Below are positions 56,750 through 64,000 of a stretch of 64,000 nucleotides of DNA, piece by piece. The notes under the pieces were generated by a model. That model ran no database searches and was not told the origin of the DNA. It worked only from the letters and a program-made list of their open reading frames with translations. Every line of letters begins with the position of its first letter. Position 1 is the stretch's first letter. The position numbers and the translations under genes are program-made. This stretch comes from Boesenbergia rotunda (taxonomy: Eukaryota > Streptophyta > Magnoliopsida > Zingiberales > Zingiberaceae). Location: assembly GCA_024364735.1 (NCBI GenBank), contig JAGFNQ010008329.1:1-64000 (forward strand), given 5' to 3'.

Positions 56750-58746
56750 TGTTGATGCACTCTAACCCTGAGTGTTGTTTTGGTGTTGACACTGATTTAA
56801 GTTTTGATTTAAGTCTGGTTAAACACATGGGGATTAAGTCCTAGTCGCGGACTGGGCACGAAATCCTAACTTGGAGGGTTGGGTGAAAAGTCCTAGCTTG
56901 GAGGGCTAGGTGAAAAGTCTTAACTTGGAGGGTTAGGTGAAAAGTCCCAACTTGGAGGGTTAGGTGAAGAGTCCCAACTTGGAGGGCTAGGTGAAAAGTC
57001 CTAGGTTGGAGGGCTAGGTGAAAAGTCCTAGCTTGGAGGGCTAGGTGAAAAGTCCTAACTTGGAGGGTTGGGTGAAAAGTCCTAGCTTGGAGGGTTAGGT
57101 GAAAAGTCCTAACTTGGAGGCATAGGTGAAAAGTCCCAACTTGGAAGGTTAGGTGAAAAGTCCTAGCTTGGAGGGCTAGGTGAAAAGTCATAGCTTGGAG
57201 GGCTAGGTGAAAAGTCCTAACTTGGAGGGTTGGGTGAAAAATCCTAGCTTGGAGGGCTAGGTGATGAAATCCTTGTGAGTGAAGCCAAGTCCTAGCTTGG
57301 GAAGCTAGGTTGAAGTCCCAGTGAGTGAGACTGGGCACGGAGTCTTGGTCTGGGGGACTAAGAACGAGTCAGAGAAGGGATGGAGGCTTGTTCTCGTGAC
57401 TTAGAATGGATTTGACCTTGCCTGGATCGGTCTGGTGACCGATCAGGGAAGTTGGCACGAAGTTCACTCCTGGATCGGTCTGGTGACCGATCAGGGCACA
57501 GCCTGATTGGTCTGGGGACTGATATAGAGTGTGCAGCAAACTGCTGGATAGGTCTGTGGACCGATCTGGAGTGTGCAGCAGATTGCTGGATAGGTTTGTG
57601 GACCGATCTGGAGTGTGCAGCAGAGTGCCAGAACGGTCTGGTGACCGATCAGGGAGAGAACAAAAACCTTGGTTGGATTCTGTTCAGGTCCAGATCGGTC
57701 TGGTGACCGATCTAGAGTGCCAGAACGGTTCGGTGACCGATCCACGACCTAGGATCAGATGTCCGCGATTATGGTTTTCTCACAGTGGACCGATCAGGCT
57801 TGAGCCTGATTGGTCAGTGCCTATCCTGATCGGTCTGGTGACCGATCAGGCCTCACTCTGATCGGTCCGGTGACCGATCAGTAGCTGTAACTTTAATTCG
57901 AAATCACTGTCAGACGCTCTGATCGCGTCTGTTTTCTCTGCTGATTCTCTGATACACTGCTAATATGTTTTGATATGGATTGCTAAGCGTCTGTTGGAGT
58001 GTGCAGGTGATACAAGAGGATTCAAATACTCAAGGAGGGTCAATGGAGGACTTTCCATGGAGCAAGTTTGGATCTATTGTATTTTCAGGTCTCAACGACG
58101 TCTGGCGCAACTGACAACTGACGAAGGCGCGGCTGGCAACTGACGGAGGCTCAGCTGGAGGAGTGTCTAGTGGACTGAGTGCTCAGAGAGGTCAGTGGGT
58201 CAAGGTGTGACTTAGTGGTGCTGATAGAGCTGGCGACGTTGAGCAGGAGCTTAAGAGACGAAGCTGGAAGCAGAGGAGCTGAGGTGAACGAGACAGAAAC
58301 TTGGGAAGTTTGGCTGGGCTGTGTTCGAGCTCTCTATTGCTTTGTGCTTAAGCGTTCTACTACATCCTTGTGAGATCTGAGTGAGCATTCCTTCTTGTGT
58401 GATCTCCTGTACTCAAGTTCCATCATCCGTGAGATATGTGGAGAGGTTTCTCCACCAAGAAGGAGACTCTATCTTATCCGAGTTCACCGGGGCTTGATCT
58501 GCCGACGATCAAGGGATCACCCACCTTACGGGCACGCCAAGGAGTAGGGGCAAGTTATCCCCGAACCTTGTACATCGCTGTGTCGTTTGGTTTGCTGTCT
58601 TTATTTTGATTTTTGTTCTTCAATTTTGTTTCTGCATTCTGTGTGTTTCCGCTGCTTAATCTCTGAGTACAGAAATCTGTTAAGATCAAAGGATTTGTGT
58701 GTCTGGCTATATTCACCTCCCCTCTATAGTCATCCAAGGTCCAACA
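56750..58746 (+). mobile_element. 3' LTR of element C
   Basis: It starts TGTTGATGCACTCTAACCC and has the same arrays as the 5' LTR with fewer stem-loop units (56870-57270). It ends GTCCAACA before GAATT. Confidence 0.93.
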
Positions 58747-58751
58747 GAATT

Positions 58752-59793
58752 GTGATCGGTCAGGCCGATCGATCAAACATCGCGAGTTTCTCATTATGAC
58801 CGATCAGGCTGGAGTTTGATCGGTCAGAGAGTGCTCTGATCGGTCCCCAGACCGACCAGGCCACACCCTGATCGGTTAGGTGACCGATCAGTAGGTTCGG
58901 CCTGCGAAGCTGGAGAAATCCTCAGAAAAGGGGTGGATTGGTCTGATGACCGATCCACGACTTGGGATCGATCTGGTGACCGATCACTAGAAGTCGCGAT
59001 ATGAGTTTTCTCACTGTGGACCGATCAGGCTGGAGCCTGATCGGTCTGGGCCTATCCTAATAGGTCCGGTGACCGATCAGGGTCCTCTCTGATCGGTCCG
59101 GTGACTGATCAGAAGCTGAACTTTAACTCAAAATGCGTTGTCAGAGTTCTGATCGCGTTCTGATTTCCATTGATACACTACTGATATCTGCTCTGATCGT
59201 TTGATTATTGATTCACTGTTGATTTGCTCTGCTAAACACCTGCTAAGTGTGCAGGTAACTCAGGATTACACAAGGAGAGTCAAACGGAGGCTTTCGCTAC
59301 AGCAGGTTTGGCTGTTTGCTCTCGCAGGATACAACGTCTTCTGTCTTCTGGCGAACGGCTAGGAAGCTGACCTGAGGCTCGACTGGAGGGAGTCTAGAAG
59401 AGGTCAGGGGTAGCTGGGCTATTGCAGATGAGCAGCTGGTGAGCTGCAGAGGAGCGTCTGTGACCTGGGAAGAGGCTTATAAGCGGGTAGCGCAGGAGCT
59501 TCAGTAAGAACTTTGAATCACTTCTGCTTGAGCGACAACTTTCATTCATCAGACACCTTGAAGCATACTCTTGAGCATTCCTTGGAGCTACTGCAACCTA
59601 AGAGCTTTGAGCAAGAAAGTGAAGTTTTGCAAGCAGACACCACGCGAGAAGGAGGAGCTGGGTGAAGGCTCTTGCCAGGATCTTGCTGGGTTGTGAGTTG
59701 TGCATTGTATACTGTCTCTTTCGTGCTCTGTAAGCTTTCCTAGTCTCTGTGCTGTATTTCCATCATTTTCTTGAGACTATCTGCTGTGGAGAG
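58752..59793 (+). mobile_element. LTR D, right part
   Basis: It continues the LTR interrupted at 50941. GATCGGTC palindromes run to about 59110, followed by a part corresponding to 42440-43000 of element B (CTGTCAGAG..., GTGTGCAGGT, GAAGGAG). It is cut at 59793 by element E before reaching its end. Confidence 0.7.
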
Positions 59794-61040
59794 TGTTGGT
59801 GCAGGCATCACCTAAGTCAAACCTGGGGTTTGATAATGGCAAAGGTTCAGAAGTTAAGATGTTATGTGTATCTAATACGTTTACTATGTGTGCAGGAAAG
59901 AAGCCCTAGGTACACTAGGCATGAAGTCCTGGTCGAGGACTGGGCACGAAGCCCTGGCAAGGAGCTGGGCACCGAAGACCTGCTCAGAAGGTGGGCACGA
60001 AGACCTGGTCAGGTGCATAGGGCAAAAGTCCAACCGGAGGAGCCGGTTGGCAAAAGGTAAACTCTCCTGAGAGGAGTAGGTGAGGGCGCGTTCCCCGTCG
60101 AGGGAACAGTAGTCGTCGGTTCGACCTAGGGTTCCATTTGAGAGACCCGAAGTCAGAACCAAGACAACTACGACTGTAAAAAAAATTATCTAATACTCTT
60201 TCTTTGCAGTTTTGGAACTAACTTGAAAGCAGGACCGAAGGAATGTGTTTCTACAGCTCAGAACGCCCCAAAGGAGAGGGGCAGACAGCTGGGCAGGGCG
60301 CCCTGGAGGTCCCGGGCGCCCCCAAGGTCAAGGCAAAACAAGGAAGCAAGAGTTGCTTCGAAACTGCGGTAAGCAGGGCGCCCTGGAGGTCCCGGGCGCC
60401 CTGAGTCAAAGCAAAAAGTGAATCGAAGCAAAATCAGCCACGAAGCCAGCAGACCATGTCAACCAGGGCGCCCCAGTGTCCCGGGTGCCTCCAGTGTCCC
60501 GGGCGCCCCCGTCAGCTCTGAGGCCGATTCTGGAGGGATAAGCGCTGACCGAGCTGCGGATGAGGTTTCTCGGATCCGAAGGCACGTGTCAGGCGCCCCC
60601 GACGTCCAGGGCGCCCCCAGGAGCACTATAAAAGGGGCTCGACCCCAAGGCTTCAAGCAATCAATCATCCAATGCCTCTACGCTCTTCGTTCAAGCGCTC
60701 TGCTCCGGAAAACTCAGATCTCGAGATTCTAGCGCCGACGACGACCCTCTGCACCGAAGTACAATCTACACCGGGCGTCGGTAACGAGAAGCATACTAGT
60801 TTAATTACTGCAATAATTCTGTCTCAAACTTTGTAATCTTTTGCGCAAATATTGAATTGCCCGCACTAAACGGTCAAGGACCGTGGGACTTAGAGTAGGA
60901 GCCGACCGCGACTCCGAACCAAGTAAAAGTACTTGTGTTCTCTATGAATTTTGTTTTAAATCCGCTGCGCATTCTCTTAGTTTTATCCGAAAATGTTTTC
61001 ACGATATTCACCCCCCTCTATCGTGTTTCTCGATCCAACA
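59794..61040 (+). mobile_element. 5' LTR of element E
   Basis: It starts TGTTGGTGCAGGCATCACC and ends TTTCTCGATCCAACA. It has CCTGG/CCAGG-type repeats at 59925-60020, GGGCGCCC palindromes at 60295-60610, a TATAAAAGG box at 60627-60635 and CACCCCCCTCTATCG near the end. It is the plus-strand counterpart of the solo LTR at 16840-18291. Confidence 0.92.
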
Positions 61041-61042
61041 AG

Positions 61043-61054
61043 TGGTATCAGAGC
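61043..61054 (+). promoter_or_regulatory. Primer binding site (initiator Met tRNA), element E
   Basis: TGGTATCAGAGC two bases after the LTR end. Confidence 0.92.
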
Positions 61055-61254
61055 GGGGAAGCTCAAATTTGGTGCAACCACCAATTTGAGAGTTTTTTAG
61101 ATTTTTATGAATTTTTTTAATCGAATTTTTATCATTAATCGAGGTTGGTGCAACACCACTCGATAAATTCTTTTAAATATTTTATTCCCGCACTGCTAAT
61201 CCAAGACAAAGTCTTGGGACAGTTTTTGTTTTTATTTTATTTCAGAATTCCTAA

Positions 61255-62896
61255 ATGGCCATGCAAGAAGGGTTCAGTACAGTTAGACTACCACTCTTCA
61301 GTGGGGAGGATTTCTCCTACTGGAAGAGTCGGATGGAAGTCCACCTGAAAACTTAGGTGGACATGTGGATAATAATGCAATCTGGATTGGAAATCCCAAG
61401 AAATGCTGAAGGAGTGCCACAGCCTTACACAGAATGGGATACCGCACTGAAAAGAAAGATCGAGGCCGATGCTAAAGCGACTCAAACACTCCAATGTGGC
61501 ATAACCAAAGAAGAGCTGAACCGGGTGGGACCATTCAACAGTGCAAAGGAACTCTAGGGTAAGTTAATTGAGTTGCATGAAGGAACCTCCGACACCCAAA
61601 TCAGCAAGAGGGGCCTACTACTAAACAAGCTGTACACAATCAAGATGAATGACAGCGAATCTGCAGCCCAGTTCCATGCCAGAATTCAGGAGCTGATGAA
61701 CGGTCTACACACAATCGGTCATAAGGTAGAGAACCGTGACCTGATCAGGTATACTCTTAACGCTTTCCCGAGAAATACTTTGTGGGCATCTATGGTAGAT
61801 GCGTACAAAGTTTCAAGGGATCTTTCTAAAATCAAATTAGATGAGTTATTTTCCGAACTTGAATTACATGAGCAGACTAACTGCACCCTAGCCGAGAAAG
61901 GCATTGCTTTTGTTGCAGGCAAGACAGGAAAAATGGTCAAGAAGAAGCCTCAACCTGCACCCGAGTCTGACTCAGACTCAGACTCAGAAGACAGCGAAGG
62001 GGATCGACCCAAGCTGGTCCGTCTTGCCCGGAACTATTACAAGGAATTGAAGAATCAGTCCAACAGAAGAAAAGCCAGCCGAAAGAAGGAGGATCCGACT
62101 GAACCATCCAAAAACAAATCAAGTGTGATATGCTTCGAATGCAACAAGAAGGGACATTTCAAATCGGAATGCCCTAATCTGAAAGAAGCCAAGAAGACAA
62201 GAAGGAAGAAGGCCCTTCAGGCAACGTGGGATGAATCTTCCTCCGAAGAAGAAGAAGAGGCCCCACAGTCGAACCTGTTTGCCCTAACTGCTTCGGAAGA
62301 AATCGAGACCGAATCAGAATCGGAGCCGGACGACGGAAAGCTCACATTTTTCAGAGGACGGCAACTGTAAGTGGATTTTCTAGAATTCAATTATCCGAAT
62401 TAATTGCCTATCTATCTCGCGATTGGCGAAAGCCAAAATCCGAGTCGAGTCCCTCCAATAGGAAGTAAAACTCCTGAAAGAGGGAGCTGACTCTAGATCC
62501 TTAACTGAGAAGGTTCAAGAAGGAACCTCTACTCAAGTTGAAAAACTTGAGAAAGAGAACTCCTCCTTGAAAACTCAAGTCAAGGACCTTAGAGCAGCAT
62601 TAGAACGATTCACTTCTGGTTCCTAGGGTCTTGACATGATCCTTGGAAAACAGAAGTCAGTTCTAAATCGATCCGGGTTAGGCTATCGAACTAAGGCAAG
62701 AAAGAGGTCATACTATGCTGTACTGAATCAGTCTAGACCTAAAGTTCAGGCATGGGTACCCAAACTTTGCCTGAACAACCAAATTGGATCAAATCAGTAT
62801 TGGATCCCCAAGGACAAGATTCACATCTTGCCGAACCATTATCGTGGCTTTAGTCCAAGGGGAGCCAACTTAAAAACAATCTTTATAGTTAAATAA
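61255..62896 (+). pseudogene. Copia gag pseudogene of element E
   Basis: It starts MAMQEGFSTVRLPLFSGEDF. In-frame TAG codons lie at 61354 and 61555, the second where relatives have Trp (KELW). From 61573 a 265-codon open stretch covers the UBN2 domain, an acidic SDSDSDSE segment and one complete CCHC knuckle, CFECNKKGHFKSEC (near 62130), followed by LQATWDESS. After a stop at 62368 the coiled coil and GLDMILGKQ with SGLGYRTK continue in another frame (62371-62896), with further stops. Full-length relatives thus have UBN2, knuckle, coiled coil and the LDMxLG/SGLGYR tail in that order. Confidence 0.85.
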
Positions 62897-63594
62897 ATTT
62901 CTTTTCTTGTTTAAAATTGCATGATTGCTTGTCTATTTATTTTCTGCAATTCACCATGCTTAGACCTAGGACTGGTTAGACTAAGGACTTAACCAATTAA
63001 CTGAAATTTGAACAACATAGTATTGGGTGGCGGTGAGATAATAGTACGTTAGGGAAGCCTTTTCTAATAAAGTCAAGTATACACTACTTGGTCTCTTTAG
63101 ACTGGTGGAACTAGCCGAAGCTACCGATCCAAGACCCAAACTAGTTAGACCAGAATTTTTCAAAAAGTAATTTTGAAAATAAAATTTCATTAAAAGGCTT
63201 TGTCAAGGAAAGAGTTGATGATTCAATAAGGCAACGACCAAAGAAGGTCTAGTGCCTCGCCAAGACCTGGAAGCCAATTTTTGAAATTCAAATTCAATTT
63301 ATTCTTTGTCAAATTCGAATCTAACACAAATTTTCAGTTAATCGTAGATTCAAACACTCTTTTTCAAAATAAATTCAAAACCAATAGTTTTCAAAATTAA
63401 TTTAACTTTTTCAAAATTAATCATGATTTTTAAAATAACTTCTTACTTCTATTCAAAACCTGTCTCACAAAAACCCATAAGGCTAACGTGATTGATAACT
63501 CTAGATTGGGTGAGACAGACTAGGTTGTGAAAATCAATTTAAGCTATCCTTAATTCTAATTGGATTCAAATCAACAAAACTCTTTATGTGTAGG
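62897..63594 (+). other. Gap between gag and pol of element E, no ORF
   Basis: About 700 bp of AT-rich DNA without a long open frame. It ends CTTTATGTGTAG directly before the pol frame and so resembles a 3' splice site. No coding homology was recognised. Confidence 0.45.
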
Positions 63595-64000
63595 AACATA
63601 AAGATTTGGACCAATGGATGTTGGATAACGGGTGCTCCAGACACATGACTGGGGATAAATTGAAATTCACCAAACTCAAGTTCAAGAACCTAGGCTCAGT
63701 AGCATTTGGCAACAATGCTACACTCAAAGTGATTGGGTCAGGTAACATTGAACCCAAATCTGATTTTATCATTAAAAAGATACTTTTGCTTGAAAACTTC
63801 AAATTCAACTTGCTTAGCATAAGTCAATTGTGTGATACTGGTTGTGTAGTTACCTTTACCTACTCTAACTGCCTGATTAAAAACTTGCAAGACTCAGAAA
63901 TCATGCTTAAGGACACTAGGAAAAATAATGTTTACACTATAAACCTACCCTTAGTACCTAAATGCATGTTAACTCATTTAGAAGAATCAAACCTCTGGCA
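63595..64000 (+). pseudogene. Copia pol start: protease and GAG-pre-integrase region (runs off the window)
   Basis: The open frame gives DQWMLDNGCSRHMTGDKLKF. In Copia proteases the first residues are W-x-L-D-S-G-C-S-x-H-M, so the catalytic triad D-S/T-G reads D-N-G here. Downstream FNLLSISQLCDTGCVVTF and the final ESNLWH match the region leading into the integrase zinc finger. The frame remains open to the window edge. The changed triad suggests an inactive protease, although the rest is intact. Confidence 0.8.

Larger units (their letters stand above)
50942..58746 (+). mobile_element. Complete Copia element C, GATCGGTC family, with gag pseudogene
   Basis: LTRs 50942-52990 and 56750-58746 are flanked by exact GAATT pentamers (50937-50941 and 58747-58751). 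The layout matches element B: primer site, gag, AT-rich noncoding region with two or three palindromes, polypurine tract (56736-56748), no pol. It sits inside LTR D. Confidence 0.95.
59794..64000 (+). mobile_element. Copia element E, GGGCGCCC family, 5' portion
   Basis: It has a 5' LTR, primer site, gag pseudogene and the start of pol, and continues past the right edge. It is the only element in the window where pol sequence is recognisable, so it represents the fuller ancestor type of the gag-only elements. No target duplication can be checked because the 3' end is missing. Confidence 0.9.

Overview
This is nuclear DNA of a flowering plant. It carries one intron-containing host gene, plant-type snRNA signals, LTR retrotransposons primed by the initiator-Met tRNA, a Helitron and a Tourist-like MITE. 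The style of the Copia LTRs and the host protein suggest a monocot, perhaps Zingiberales; that placement is inference, not something the sequence proves.

Layout. 1-1382 is the 3' end of a Sirevirus-like Copia element. 2482-4977 (minus) is the only recognisable host protein gene, a stress response protein NST1-like zinc-ribbon membrane protein; its last exon is not visible and it has one probable frameshift. Its upstream flank was tandemly duplicated long ago. Copy 1 (5362-34766) has been inflated by a minus-strand Copia element (5929-21574) stuffed with solo LTRs and a foldback element, and by a solo-LTR-like block (23726-34459) that itself received a complete Copia element (25371-32355). Copy 2 (34767-about 39180) is nearly clean except for an 863-bp Helitron at 36130-36992 carrying a U2 snRNA gene with promoter and 3' box. 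Copy 1 still has the empty Helitron site.

39200-64000 is a nested transposon stack. A gypsy-type ORF is split by a composite foldback element (41090-49612), whose first hairpin holds a complete gag-only Copia element (41329-49094). Further right an inverted LTR (49962-50108) is broken by another LTR (from 50109), which holds a complete Copia element (50942-58746) and then a longer element with gag and the start of pol (59794 to the edge).

The recurring theme is LTR design. At least five Copia LTR families each have their own self-complementary motif, repeated in arrays; in four of them the array sits just upstream of a TATA box. In the gag-only elements the same motif recurs in the internal 3' noncoding region. 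A second array of short stem-loops, with stems that covary between units, lies near the LTR start. Most short ORFs in the window are readings of these repeats and are not genes. The internal elements are largely non-autonomous: gag is kept and pol is lost, with a breakpoint near the protease active site in two of them.
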